The position numbers and the translations under genes are program-made. The notes beneath the pieces were generated by a model, which saw only the letters and a program-made list of their open reading frames with translations, had not been told where the DNA came from and made no database searches. Below, one piece after another: positions 6,877 to 14,975 of a stretch of 19,466 nucleotides of DNA (the stretch's first letter is position 1; each line of letters starts with the position of its first letter). Source of the DNA: an uncultured Lactobacillus sp. (GTDB taxonomy: Bacteria; Bacillota; Bacilli; Lactobacillales; Lactobacillaceae); the NCBI GenBank assembly GCA_946482425.1, contig CAMLRO010000020.1:1-19466 (forward strand). The letters run 5' to 3'.

Positions 6877-6912
6877 ATTATAACTGAAATCCTTCAGTTT
6901 GAATGTTAAAAT
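6877..6912. promoter_or_regulatory. Divergent promoter region with a small inverted repeat
   Basis: On the - strand a TATAAT -10 box (6882-6877) lies 16 nt from ATTCAA (6904-6899), a plausible lepB promoter. On the + strand an extended -10, TGTTAAAAT (6904-6912), lies 17 nt after CTGAAA (6884-6889), a plausible promoter for the gene at 6931. An inverted repeat AACTGAA-N4-TTCAGTT (6882-6899 with a central ATCC) sits between the lepB boxes and overlaps the + strand -35. It could be an operator acting on both directions or chance in AT-rich DNA. Confidence 0.4.
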
Positions 6913-6930
6913 CATTATAGGGATTTGATA

Positions 6931-7683
6931 ATGATAAATTTTTTAAGTAAAATTAACCACTTAGATGATCAACTTAATATTAAACAAGTACATCATCAAG
7001 TTAAGGAAATTAATGATATTATTTCTATCGTGAGCCAAAGACAAGTTTTGAAGAAAGCGCCAGAGAAACTGGGGTTTTTACCGGACATATTTGAAGAAAT
7101 ATGTGCTAGTCTTACGCAAACTGAAATTAGACAATTTAGAACTATTAACCACTTAATCAACAATTTAAGACAATTTCTGGCTATCAATTTTGGCGTTTGG
7201 TCGCTGCCTAATTTACAGACAGCTAAAGCAATTAAGGACAGGTTAAACATTAAAACCGGACTGGAAATTATGGCAGGTAATGCCTATTGGAGCAAGGCTT
7301 TATCTGATGTAGGTGTTAAAATGACAGTCACAGATAACTTAGATTGGTCAAAAACTTCAAACACTGGTTCCAAGTCATTTATGACAGTCGCAAATTTTGA
7401 TGCTGCTAAGGCCATTGAAATGTTTGGTAATGTTGATCTAATAATATGCTCTTGGGCCCCCAATTTTGGCAACAGCGATACCAAAGTTGTTTCAACTTGG
7501 CAAAAGCTGAATACGCCAAGCCATCTGCTCTTTATAGGAGAAAAAAACGGAGCAACCAATTCAGAGGCTTTTTGGCAAAAAGGATTAGTACATCATTCAA
7601 AAGAATTAAAACAAATTAATCAAACTTTTCCTAGTTTTGATTTTATTGACGAACACATTTTTGAGATAGCACATGAAATTTAA
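6931..7683 (+). CDS. SAM-dependent methyltransferase-like protein, substrate unknown
   Basis: About 250 residues, soluble. A helical N-terminal part of roughly 100 residues precedes a Rossmann-like domain. LEIMAGNAYWSKAL (111-124) followed by VTDNLDW has the shape of methyltransferase motif I and the acidic end of strand 2. DLIICSWAPNFG (169-180) fits the motif IV position, and LFIGEKNGATNSEAFW looks like a later strand and loop. The glycine-rich motif is unusual (MAGNAYW rather than GxGxG), so SAM binding is inferred. ATG 6931 is preferred over the in-frame TTG at 6925 because the ATAGGG site then has normal spacing. The gene overlaps the next by 11 nt and opens a four-gene run. A protein or small-molecule target is as likely as RNA. 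Confidence 0.6.
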   Translation: MINFLSKINHLDDQLNIKQVHHQVKEINDIISIVSQRQVLKKAPEKLGFLPDIFEEICASLTQTEIRQFRTINHLINNLRQFLAINFGVWSLPNLQTAKAIKDRLNIKTGLEIMAGNAYWSKALSDVGVKMTVTDNLDWSKTSNTGSKSFMTVANFDAAKAIEMFGNVDLIICSWAPNFGNSDTKVVSTWQKLNTPSHLLFIGEKNGATNSEAFWQKGLVHHSKELKQINQTFPSFDFIDEHIFEIAHEI

Positions 7684-8647
7684 AAAAACCATTTTAATCT
7701 TTATCATATTTTTATCTTTTTTAGGTATTGGCAGTATGTTGTCAAATGTTCAGTCCCGTGAAGCGAACCAGCTACTTGAGGCATATGGTTTAAGCAACAA
7801 TACTCGCTATATTGAAGTTAAAAATGATCAAGAAGTTAGATCTTTTTTGATCTATCTGAAAAAGAAATTTCCCCATAATAAAATTCAAGTTCATATGACT
7901 TCTAAAGCTAAGAAAAATCAAACTCTCGTATGGTCAAATCATGATGTGTTAAAATTACCGACCGAATCTGGAAGGTACTTTACCAAAGATGATTTTAAAG
8001 GTCACGTTTCTTTTGCTGTACTAGGTTTAAATGCAGAGGTTCCTACTTTAAAAACACAAGGAAACGAATATATTTATATAAACCAAAAATATTATACAGT
8101 AATAGGAACTTTAAAGCATTATCGTCAAATGAAGCAAAACGGTTACTATTTGACTACTAGTCCAAAACAGCCAACAGGCAAATTTAAACTGCGTGATTAT
8201 CAAATTATAATAGACAGTTCAAATAAAGTGATTCAACAAATCGCTAAGCATTATAAGGTAAAAGCTAAGACACCGGTTTTTGTAAAAAATCATCAAATAC
8301 ACCAGTTTTCAATTATTCGAGAAATTTTATTTATATTGTTGTTTTTGTTAATTGCTGCGGCAAGTAATATACTCTTAGCCTTTATGGACTGGAAAACTGT
8401 TAAACAAACAAACCTGAAGGGAAGTCTATTACGCAATTGGCTAATCAATCATGGTGTTAGAATTTTGCTTATTGAGCTTGTAATTACTTTTGGTGCTTAT
8501 CTTTTTTTGATTTGGCGCAAATTCATTTCTAAACCACAACATTTAATATGGCTCTTAATGATAAGTTGGATTATAATTTCTATTCTGTACGGCATAGGTA
8601 TTCTGCACTTATTACGAAAGGAACAAAACAATGCCAAAACTGCCTGA
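7673..8647 (+). CDS. Orphan MacB/FtsX-like membrane protein
   Basis: A 324-residue protein with MacB-like topology: one N-terminal helix (about 5-24), a long extracellular domain (about 25-213), then three helices near 215-240, 262-285 and 296-318. In the outer domain, ESGRYFTKDDF (98-108) followed by a strand ending FAVLG resembles the GRxFTxxD...VAVLG element of MacB periplasmic core domains; this is a by-eye family match. No ATPase gene lies beside it, which is unusual because MacB-type permeases normally pair with one. The start overlaps the upstream methyltransferase-like gene by 11 nt, and the end overlaps the rsmF-like gene by 17 nt. It may lend its domain to a complex encoded elsewhere or work without ATP hydrolysis. 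Specific function unknown. Confidence 0.65.
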   Translation: MKFKKTILIFIIFLSFLGIGSMLSNVQSREANQLLEAYGLSNNTRYIEVKNDQEVRSFLIYLKKKFPHNKIQVHMTSKAKKNQTLVWSNHDVLKLPTESGRYFTKDDFKGHVSFAVLGLNAEVPTLKTQGNEYIYINQKYYTVIGTLKHYRQMKQNGYYLTTSPKQPTGKFKLRDYQIIIDSSNKVIQQIAKHYKVKAKTPVFVKNHQIHQFSIIREILFILLFLLIAAASNILLAFMDWKTVKQTNLKGSLLRNWLINHGVRILLIELVITFGAYLFLIWRKFISKPQHLIWLLMISWIIISILYGIGILHLLRKEQNNAKTA

Positions 8648-10013
8648 AGATTTCATCAAAAAATATACTAAGCTTTTAGGTAAGCAAAAGGCTGATCAAC
8701 TTTTTAAGGCAATTAGTGAAAATTCCAAAAACGCATATCGGATTAATTCATTAAAAGAAAATCAAACTCTTTCTTATGATCAACGTGAAAAAATCCCATT
8801 AGTTCCTGGTGCCTATTACGGCAAAATAAGTGGAAAAGATCCTGAATGGGTAAGCGGAACAGTGTATTCACAAGAACCAGCTGCAATGTTTCCTGCTTTT
8901 TTTCTTGAAGCTCAACCTGGAGAAAAAATTCTCGATTTATGTGCAGCTCCTGGTGGCAAAAGTACTGCAATTGGCGCGCAACTAAAAGGTCAGGGACTTT
9001 TGTTAGCAAATGAAATTTCTCTTAGCCGCGCAAAAATTTTACGTGAAAATCTAGAACGTTGGGGAGTAACCAATGCACTAATCACGAGTGAAAAACCAGA
9101 AAAATTAACAAAATATTTTTCGCGGTATTTTGATAAAATTCTAGTTGATGCTCCTTGTAGCGGTGAGGGCATGTTTCGCAAAGACCCTCAAGCCATTGAG
9201 TATTGGTCACAGGATTACGTAATTTTTTGTCAGCAACGACAAAAAGAGATTTTATCTGCTGCAGTTCAAATGCTTAAGCCAGGAGGAGAACTAATTTATT
9301 CAACTTGTACATTTGCTCCAGAAGAAAATGAACAAATAGTTGCTTGGCTAACTAAAGCTTTTGGTTTTACAATATTGCCACTAAAAATAAACGAACAAAA
9401 TATTGACCATGGTCATCCTGAATGGTCTGATAATAATATTGAGTTAGTTAAAACAGCACGATTTTGGCCTACTGCTAATATTGGAGAAGGACAGTATGTG
9501 GCAAAGTTAAGGCTTGATGAAAAAATTAAGGATCAAACTTTCACGTCGACAAGCAAAAAGTCAACACACAAAAAGAAACAAAGAAATGCTTTAACCAAAT
9601 CGGATATGGATTTGATTTCAAGCGTGTTAGATAAATTTAAATTGCCTCCTGAGATCGAGAACTGGCAAGTAAGTTGTCAGGTACGCAATAATCACGTTTT
9701 TATTCCGGCCATAAATACAAATTCTGATACTCATCTTAGGATTTTAGCCAATGGTGTTGAGTTAGGTGTTTTAAAGAAAAACCGGTTTGAACCAGGACAT
9801 CAACTGGCGATGGTTTTAGCAGAACAAAAACAAAATAGAGTAGTTGACTTAGATAATGACAATTATTTGAAGTATTTGCATGGAGAAACTATTAAAACTG
9901 ACTCAGCTATAACTGGTTTTATTCTGGTCAGTTTTAAAAACTTTATCTTAGGCTTTGGCAAAATCAGCAATCATATTATTAAAAACTATTATCCTAAAGG
10001 ATTACGAATTTAG
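8631..10013 (+). CDS. RsmF/YebU-type RNA (cytosine-5) methyltransferase
   Basis: A 460-residue enzyme that uses SAM to methylate cytosine C5 in rRNA or tRNA. A short N-terminal RNA-binding part leads into the Rossmann core: motif I LDLCAAPGGKST (101-112), motif IV DAPCSGEG (173-180) with Cys176, and motif VI YSTCTFAPEENE (223-234) with Cys226. The two cysteines are the release and nucleophile pair of the NOL1/NOP2/sun family. Residues from about 330 to the end match the extra RsmF C-terminal domains in length. Members of this group in Firmicutes methylate 16S rRNA, but which base this one modifies cannot be told. The ATG at 8631 follows GAAAGGA at good spacing and overlaps the preceding gene by 17 nt. 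Confidence 0.92.
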   Translation: MPKLPEDFIKKYTKLLGKQKADQLFKAISENSKNAYRINSLKENQTLSYDQREKIPLVPGAYYGKISGKDPEWVSGTVYSQEPAAMFPAFFLEAQPGEKILDLCAAPGGKSTAIGAQLKGQGLLLANEISLSRAKILRENLERWGVTNALITSEKPEKLTKYFSRYFDKILVDAPCSGEGMFRKDPQAIEYWSQDYVIFCQQRQKEILSAAVQMLKPGGELIYSTCTFAPEENEQIVAWLTKAFGFTILPLKINEQNIDHGHPEWSDNNIELVKTARFWPTANIGEGQYVAKLRLDEKIKDQTFTSTSKKSTHKKKQRNALTKSDMDLISSVLDKFKLPPEIENWQVSCQVRNNHVFIPAINTNSDTHLRILANGVELGVLKKNRFEPGHQLAMVLAEQKQNRVVDLDNDNYLKYLHGETIKTDSAITGFILVSFKNFILGFGKISNHIIKNYYPKGLRI

Positions 10014-10027
10014 AGAAAGAAAAAAGA

Positions 10028-10813
10028 ATGATTAAACTAATCGCTACCGATATGGATGGAACTTGGCTAACAGACCAAAAAACTTATGATCAAGACTTAT
10101 TTTTGCAAGAATTTCAAATAATGCAAAAAAGAGCTATAAAGTTTGTCGTTGCAAGTGGAAACCAATTTGAAAATTTATACTCCCGGTTTCCCCAAGTGGC
10201 TAATGAGCTTTATTACATCGCTGAAAATGGGGCACTTGTAGCTCAAGGAAGACAAGTAATTCATGTTGACTGCCTTTCTGAAAAGGACTGGCGGACAATT
10301 TTACAAATCATTCAAGAATATGATGAAAAAGTAACGGTTTCTGGTCTTGCCAGTGCATATATTTTAAAAAGTGATGGTCCTGAATATGCGGAAGATTTGA
10401 CAAAATATTATGAAAAACTGACAGTTGTTGAGAGTTTTGATCATCTCGATGATCAAATCTTTAAGGTCACTTTTGATGTTCCAGAAAATAGAATGGTCAA
10501 GCTTTTAGAAGAACTAAAACGGAAATATCCGCAAATTGGTTTTGTTTCCGGTTCAGCGACATCCATAGATATGTCCACAAAAGGCATGAATAAAGCCCGA
10601 GGTTTGCAATATTTGGGCAGCAAATACAAGATTAGTCCAAAGGAAATGGTATCTTTTGGTGATAGTGGTAACGATGTGGGAATGTTAAAATATGCTGGCA
10701 ATAGTTATGCCACTGGAACAGCTCTTCCGAGTGCCAAAAAAGCAGCTAACCACATAATCGGATCCAGCAATGATAGCGCTGTTCAAAAGGAAATATGGCG
10801 TTTATTAAATTAA
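10028..10813 (+). CDS. Cof-type HAD family hydrolase
   Basis: A 261-residue soluble phosphatase of the HAD superfamily, class IIB (Cof subtype). DMDGTW (8-13) supplies the Asp8 nucleophile and Asp10 acid/base, VASGN (41-45) is motif II, the lysine after STKGMNKA (near 189) is motif III, and GDSGNDVGML (211-220) carries the magnesium-binding aspartates. The cap domain lies between about 85 and 180. Relatives dephosphorylate sugar phosphates, flavin precursors or pyridoxal phosphate; the substrate here is not predictable. The gene starts 14 nt after the RNA methyltransferase and is the last of the run, ending at the bidirectional terminator. Its start has only a weak purine-rich site. Confidence 0.92.
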   Translation: MIKLIATDMDGTWLTDQKTYDQDLFLQEFQIMQKRAIKFVVASGNQFENLYSRFPQVANELYYIAENGALVAQGRQVIHVDCLSEKDWRTILQIIQEYDEKVTVSGLASAYILKSDGPEYAEDLTKYYEKLTVVESFDHLDDQIFKVTFDVPENRMVKLLEELKRKYPQIGFVSGSATSIDMSTKGMNKARGLQYLGSKYKISPKEMVSFGDSGNDVGMLKYAGNSYATGTALPSAKKAANHIIGSSNDSAVQKEIWRLLN

Positions 10814-10823
10814 ATTATTGTCA

Positions 10824-10875
10824 AAATAAAAATGAGTACCGTAAATACTTCAAAATTTGGTACTCATTTTTATTT
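10824..10875. terminator. Bidirectional terminator between converging operons
   Basis: Perfect 17-bp arms (10824-10840 and 10859-10875) with core ATGAGTACC/GGTACTCAT and an 18-nt loop. The outer AAATAAAA/TTTTATTT ends supply a T-run in both directions. It serves the HAD gene on the + strand and the isomerase gene on the - strand, overlapping the latter's stop codon by two bases. Confidence 0.9.
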
Positions 10876-11890
10876 ATAATAACTGCTCAATCATATTTTT
10901 CAGCGGTAAGTCATAATATTTATCAATCTTGATCAAATTAGAGAGATCGTTTTGGCCGTAAATTGCAAGAAGACAGGCAAGTTCGTATTGCCATTCTTCA
11001 ATAAGATTTTGCAGGTAATCTGCATCGTGCTCAACTAATGCCTGTAAAAATACATTGGAAATTCCGACAAATTTTCCACCTAAGCAAAGGCCTTTAAAAA
11101 CATCTAACGGATTGCGTACGCCACCAGAGACTGTGAATTCGACTCGCTCTTTGGCTGCCATTAAACTGGAAATAACAGTCGGCAAGCCGATATTATTTAA
11201 ATAAGAAACATTATTAGTATTACGTGCATTTTCTATCTGGGCGAAATTAGTTCCGCCACTTCCTGCAACGTCATAAAATCTAAAGCCTTCTTTTTTTAAT
11301 GAACGAATTGTCTCTCTGTCTAACCCAAAACCGACTTCTTTTATAATAATTGGAACTGTTACTTTTTGACGCAGCGCTTTTAAGTTATCAAGCCAATAAA
11401 AATTGCGATCTCCCTCTGGCATAGCTATTTCCTGTACCACATTTAGGTGTATTTGCAACGCATCAGCTTCTAACTCTGTCACAATTTTTTCAGCTTGTTC
11501 AGCTGAAGTCTTTGCATTTACGTTTGCTATTAAAGTGCCATCAGGATCTTGCTGCCTTGCAATCAAAAAGCTATCTAGTAAATCGGGTTCTTTGGTTAAA
11601 ATACTGGCAGACCCTAATGCTAATGCGATATTTGTCTTATGGGCTATTCGACCTAATGCTTTATTAATCAGATATGATCTGTGTGAACCACCAGTCATTG
11701 CATTAATAAAAAAGGGGGCTGCAACCTTTTTACCGAACATTGTAGTTTGTATTGACCGAAGATCAACTTTAGTTTCTGGTAGTGCAGGGCGTACTAAGTG
11801 CATTTTATCAAAACTATTTGGTTTTTCATTTTGATAAAATTTTTGTGCCAAAGCTAAATGTTCTTCTTTACGATTAGATCTAATCGACAT
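10874..11890 (-). CDS. fni: Type 2 isopentenyl-diphosphate delta-isomerase
   Basis: A 338-residue TIM-barrel flavoenzyme that interconverts isopentenyl and dimethylallyl diphosphate using reduced FMN and magnesium. Recognisable elements are MTGGS (65-69) near the flavin, ALGSASI (91-97), HLNVVQE (148-154) with the conserved Gln-Glu pair, KEVGFG (184-189), the phosphate-binding GSGGTNFA (210-217) and SGGVRNPLDV (255-264). It is unrelated to the type 1 enzyme of E. coli. It is the last gene of the mevalonate operon, starting 17 nt after phosphomevalonate kinase behind AGAGGA. Its stop codon lies within the arm of the terminator. It supplies DMAPP for undecaprenyl phosphate and other prenyl chains. 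Confidence 0.96.
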   Translation of the reverse strand: MSIRSNRKEEHLALAQKFYQNEKPNSFDKMHLVRPALPETKVDLRSIQTTMFGKKVAAPFFINAMTGGSHRSYLINKALGRIAHKTNIALALGSASILTKEPDLLDSFLIARQQDPDGTLIANVNAKTSAEQAEKIVTELEADALQIHLNVVQEIAMPEGDRNFYWLDNLKALRQKVTVPIIIKEVGFGLDRETIRSLKKEGFRFYDVAGSGGTNFAQIENARNTNNVSYLNNIGLPTVISSLMAAKERVEFTVSGGVRNPLDVFKGLCLGGKFVGISNVFLQALVEHDADYLQNLIEEWQYELACLLAIYGQNDLSNLIKIDKYYDLPLKNMIEQLL

Positions 11891-11907
11891 ATTTTTCCTC
11901 TGTTTTT

Positions 11908-12990
11908 CTAATCAGCAACTCGAATTTGGTGTACACGAAAGTCCAAAGGCATGATACCGTTTTGACGCCATTTATCTTCAAGAAAAGCAGTATCTGTATT
12001 CCTGTCTGCAATTACAATGCCACAATCACCATTGCCGGCACCTGAAGTTTTTGCTGCACCACCAAATGATTCCGCAATGTTAATTAGTTTAGAAAGACGC
12101 GGTATCTCAATCGCAATTTGATTTATTTGCGCAAAGTGCTGCAACAATTTACGATTGACGCGTATTTGCTTTTTAATTAACTGAATATCATTATGTTCAA
12201 ATCCGGCAATCATTTTGAGAACACATTTGCGAGAAAGTTTGAGAAATTCTTGGTATTGACCGTTTAAAGCGGCTTTATTTGCGTTAGTTTCATCAACAAG
12301 CCTTGAGGTTGATGCTGGTTTTTGACTCCAACCAATCATTAATTTGAGACCGGCGGGAGGGGTCAGAAGCTGAATTTTCAGTCCAGGCCAAGCCTCGTTC
12401 AGTACTGCAGATAATGATTTATGTGCTAATTCATCAGCAAGCCATTGCTTATCAAAAGTTTGAAATGCAATCCAGCCACCATAAACGCTTGCAGCAATGT
12501 CACCAGCAGACCCATTACCTTGCACAGAATAATGCGAAATAGCTGATAGCTTATAAACTAATTCGTTACTGAAGGGCACGTCATAAAAACGGAGTATTGC
12601 TTTAACTGTGGCTACAGTCACAGCAGCGCTTGAACCTAAACCATACTTTTTGCCATCAGAAGAATCTAGATCAGAATTAACATATAAATCATAAACCTTC
12701 ATCTTGACTTTTTGTTCTAAACAAAAACGTTCCGTGTAAGAAATTGCGGCCAAAATATATTCAAAAGGATTATCGCGGTTGTCGATTACCATTTTGGCTC
12801 CCCGTCTAACCCAGTGAATCGAACTCTGAGAATATTGTTTAGAATGGATTAATCCAGTTTTCGATTTTGACTTAATAATCGAAACACGGATAAATTGATT
12901 AACTGCCACCAAGATAGCGGGACAATCCTGTTCCAGTACCGCGTATTCGCCAGCTATGTATAATTTTCCGGGTGCTTGTTCTGTTATCAA
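11908..12990 (-). CDS. mvaK2: Phosphomevalonate kinase
   Basis: A 360-residue GHMP kinase that phosphorylates 5-phosphomevalonate to 5-diphosphomevalonate with ATP. The three GHMP motifs are APGKLYIAGEYAV (6-18) at the N-terminus, the ATP-binding loop KKYGLGSSAAVTVA (114-127) and TSGAGNGDCGIVI (315-327). The start is TTG at 12990, giving MITEQAPGKL as in relatives. AGGAG (13006-13002) lies 11 nt upstream, rather far, which together with TTG could lower its translation relative to neighbours. It follows the decarboxylase after 36 nt. Gene order places the second kinase after the decarboxylase although its reaction comes first. Confidence 0.95.
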   Translation of the reverse strand: MITEQAPGKLYIAGEYAVLEQDCPAILVAVNQFIRVSIIKSKSKTGLIHSKQYSQSSIHWVRRGAKMVIDNRDNPFEYILAAISYTERFCLEQKVKMKVYDLYVNSDLDSSDGKKYGLGSSAAVTVATVKAILRFYDVPFSNELVYKLSAISHYSVQGNGSAGDIAASVYGGWIAFQTFDKQWLADELAHKSLSAVLNEAWPGLKIQLLTPPAGLKLMIGWSQKPASTSRLVDETNANKAALNGQYQEFLKLSRKCVLKMIAGFEHNDIQLIKKQIRVNRKLLQHFAQINQIAIEIPRLSKLINIAESFGGAAKTSGAGNGDCGIVIADRNTDTAFLEDKWRQNGIMPLDFRVHQIRVAD

Positions 12991-13026
12991 AAGAATTAAA
13001 TCTCCTAATCAATTAATTTATATTAA

Positions 13027-13986
13027 TTAGTTCAGACATGAAATACCTGGACCAAAACTTGCATTTATTATGTTAACATTATGAAATTCGGATACAAACC
13101 TATTAGTAATATCTTTTACATTTTTTAATTGACTTAAGATTTTTATATTAGGTCCGGCATCGATTGTAAAATAACATTCTATACCTAGTCGCCGTAAATC
13201 GGCTACCAGTTTGATTGCTTTAATAGTTGCGGGTTCAAAATATGTAAAACCTGGTTGGGCAGTTAAGTTGACTGCATGCATCTCGCTAGCATTCAATTCT
13301 GCCAAGCTGCCAATAGTTGAAAAATCATTTGCTTTAATTGCTGCAATCATTTGTTCCAATTCTGTTTGGTTACGCGCTATCCAAGGCATAAAAAAGGGCG
13401 ATGTTTGCGCCTGCTTCATCCCTTGAGTGGAAGACAAATCTTTTTGCTGGTTATTCAGCTCAACCACAAGCAGCTGCAAATCTATGTCAGGCTTTTCATC
13501 TAAAGCATAGGCATAAGATGATTCATCATCGTGTCCTTTTTGCCAAATAGCAAAACCACCATAAATTGACCTGCTGGCTGATCCTGAACCTAAACGAGCC
13601 AAACGCGAAAGTTCAACAGGGGACAAATTAAAACCATAATGTAGGCAAAAAGCTCCTGCTAAAGCCGCAAAAGCTGAACTAGAAGAAGCTAATCCTGCAG
13701 CTGTTGGAACATGATTATATGATTCAACTTTTAATTTGCCGGTCACAGCAAATTTTTTTTGCAGTAATTTTAAGAAAGAAAAAACGCGGCTGCTGCTTTG
13801 TCCATTTTGTTTGACGCCATTTAGCCAAAATTGATTTTCTAAACTATCTGAAATCTTAGTGTCTGTATAAAATTTATCAAGTGTCATTGACAAGCTAGAC
13901 ATCAGAGGTAAACGTAAACCTGAATCTGCTTTGCCCCAATATTTGATCAACGCAATATTTGTATGGGCACGAACTGTTTTTTCCAT
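13027..13986 (-). CDS. mvaD: Diphosphomevalonate decarboxylase
   Basis: A 319-residue GHMP-fold enzyme that turns 5-diphosphomevalonate into isopentenyl diphosphate with ATP and loss of CO2. Diagnostic parts are HTNIALIKYWGK (8-19), the phosphate loop VPTAAGLASSSSA (93-105) and DAGPN (276-280) carrying the catalytic aspartate. Five bases separate its ATG from the mevalonate kinase stop, and its GAGGAAA ribosome site (14003-13997) is formed by the last codons of that gene. The two are therefore likely translationally coupled. Length is normal for the bacterial enzyme. Confidence 0.96.
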   Translation of the reverse strand: MEKTVRAHTNIALIKYWGKADSGLRLPLMSSLSMTLDKFYTDTKISDSLENQFWLNGVKQNGQSSSRVFSFLKLLQKKFAVTGKLKVESYNHVPTAAGLASSSSAFAALAGAFCLHYGFNLSPVELSRLARLGSGSASRSIYGGFAIWQKGHDDESSYAYALDEKPDIDLQLLVVELNNQQKDLSSTQGMKQAQTSPFFMPWIARNQTELEQMIAAIKANDFSTIGSLAELNASEMHAVNLTAQPGFTYFEPATIKAIKLVADLRRLGIECYFTIDAGPNIKILSQLKNVKDITNRFVSEFHNVNIINASFGPGISCLN

Positions 13987-13991
13987 AAAAA

Positions 13992-14900
13992 TTATATTTC
14001 CTCAATCCAACTATTTGTAGCTATTTTTTGACATTTATCGGCTATTTTGACAGCATCTTCATGCTCTGGGCACAAAGCAATTACAATTCCGCCCAGGCCG
14101 CTACCAGATAATTTAAAACCTAAAGCACCATTTGCAAGAGCAATTTTTTGCAAACGATCGATTTTGACAGTCGAAAGCTTAAACGAATGGAGTATCTCTT
14201 GGGCCCGATTAAAATATGAACCTATCTTTGCAGCATCTTTGTTTAACCAGGCGATTTTAGTCTCGTCTGCCAGTTTGCCTAGTTCTTTAATATTTTCTTT
14301 AACACGGGGAACTTTTATCATCAAATCATGAACCTGACTAACAGCCTTTTTGGTACTGCCTAATTCACCCGTATCCATTATAAGCAAAGTTGCTCCTAAT
14401 TTAGCTTTAAGTGGTTTGGGACCTTCTTTTTGATTAAAAAAGATCAGATAATCTGAATTAACAGTTGCAGCATCAAGACCTGATGCTTTACCGTGATTGA
14501 TCATTTCCGCATGATTAGTAATTTTAATTATTTCTTCTTCAGTTAAGTTAAGCTTGAAATAGGTATTCATTACTCTGGTTGTAGCAAGAGCAACTGTTGC
14601 GCTTGAACCAAGACCACGTTCGATTGGAATCTCTCCTGTATAAGTTATTTTCAGAGTTTCATTACTGGCAGCTTTTGTAAGCATGGTTTTAACAACATAT
14701 TTCAATCCGTCATATTCAGATGGAGACATAAAAAAAGGCCCCTGATAATGAGCCGTATCCATCCACATTTGTTCTGCCGGTTCAACAGTAGTTTTGATAT
14801 GCAATGATTTGATTGGCAACGCTAACGCATCATAGCCGTAAACTACTGAATGTTCACCTATCAGAATAACTTTTCCGTGTGCTAAAAAACTTGATTTCAT
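13992..14900 (-). CDS. mvaK1: Mevalonate kinase
   Basis: A 302-residue GHMP kinase that phosphorylates mevalonate at O5, the first gene of the - strand operon. Motif 1 is HGKVILIGEHSVVYG (8-22), the ATP loop is IPIERGLGSSATVA (91-104), Asp143 in SGLDAATVNS is the expected catalytic base, and motif 3 is KLSGSGLGG (263-271). It starts at an ATG about 10 nt after AAGGAT. It diverges from the rexB gene across 75 nt; no clear - strand promoter could be picked there by eye. HMG-CoA synthase and reductase, needed to make mevalonate, are not in this window. Confidence 0.96.
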   Translation of the reverse strand: MKSSFLAHGKVILIGEHSVVYGYDALALPIKSLHIKTTVEPAEQMWMDTAHYQGPFFMSPSEYDGLKYVVKTMLTKAASNETLKITYTGEIPIERGLGSSATVALATTRVMNTYFKLNLTEEEIIKITNHAEMINHGKASGLDAATVNSDYLIFFNQKEGPKPLKAKLGATLLIMDTGELGSTKKAVSQVHDLMIKVPRVKENIKELGKLADETKIAWLNKDAAKIGSYFNRAQEILHSFKLSTVKIDRLQKIALANGALGFKLSGSGLGGIVIALCPEHEDAVKIADKCQKIATNSWIEEI

Positions 14901-14921
14901 TTTATTTAAGATCCTTATTGT

Positions 14922-14952
14922 TTGTAAAAAATTTTGGTTCCTATGCTAAAAT
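14922..14952 (+). promoter_or_regulatory. Probable rexB promoter
   Basis: An extended -10 box TGCTAAAAT (14944-14952) lies 24 nt before the rexB start. A TTGTAA at 14922-14927 could be the -35 but the 19-bp spacing is long; the TG extension may compensate. The box resembles the TGTTAAAAT seen before the gene at 6931. Confidence 0.45.
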
Positions 14953-14975
14953 AATGACAAAGGAGAAGAGAACAG

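Noticed and set aside
6925..6930. TTG at 6925 as the start of the methyltransferase-like gene
   Set aside because: The ATAGGG site would be only about two bases away; ATG 6931 in the same frame has normal spacing.
11403..11834. A 143-codon + strand open frame
   Set aside because: It lies wholly inside fni on the opposite strand; the - strand protein has all isomerase motifs, and the + strand translation is cysteine- and serine-rich without recognisable features.
14901..14975. A - strand promoter for the mevalonate operon (for example TTAGCA with TACAAA)
   Set aside because: Only four of six matches in each box; too weak to call by eye in AT-rich DNA, although a promoter must lie in or near here.
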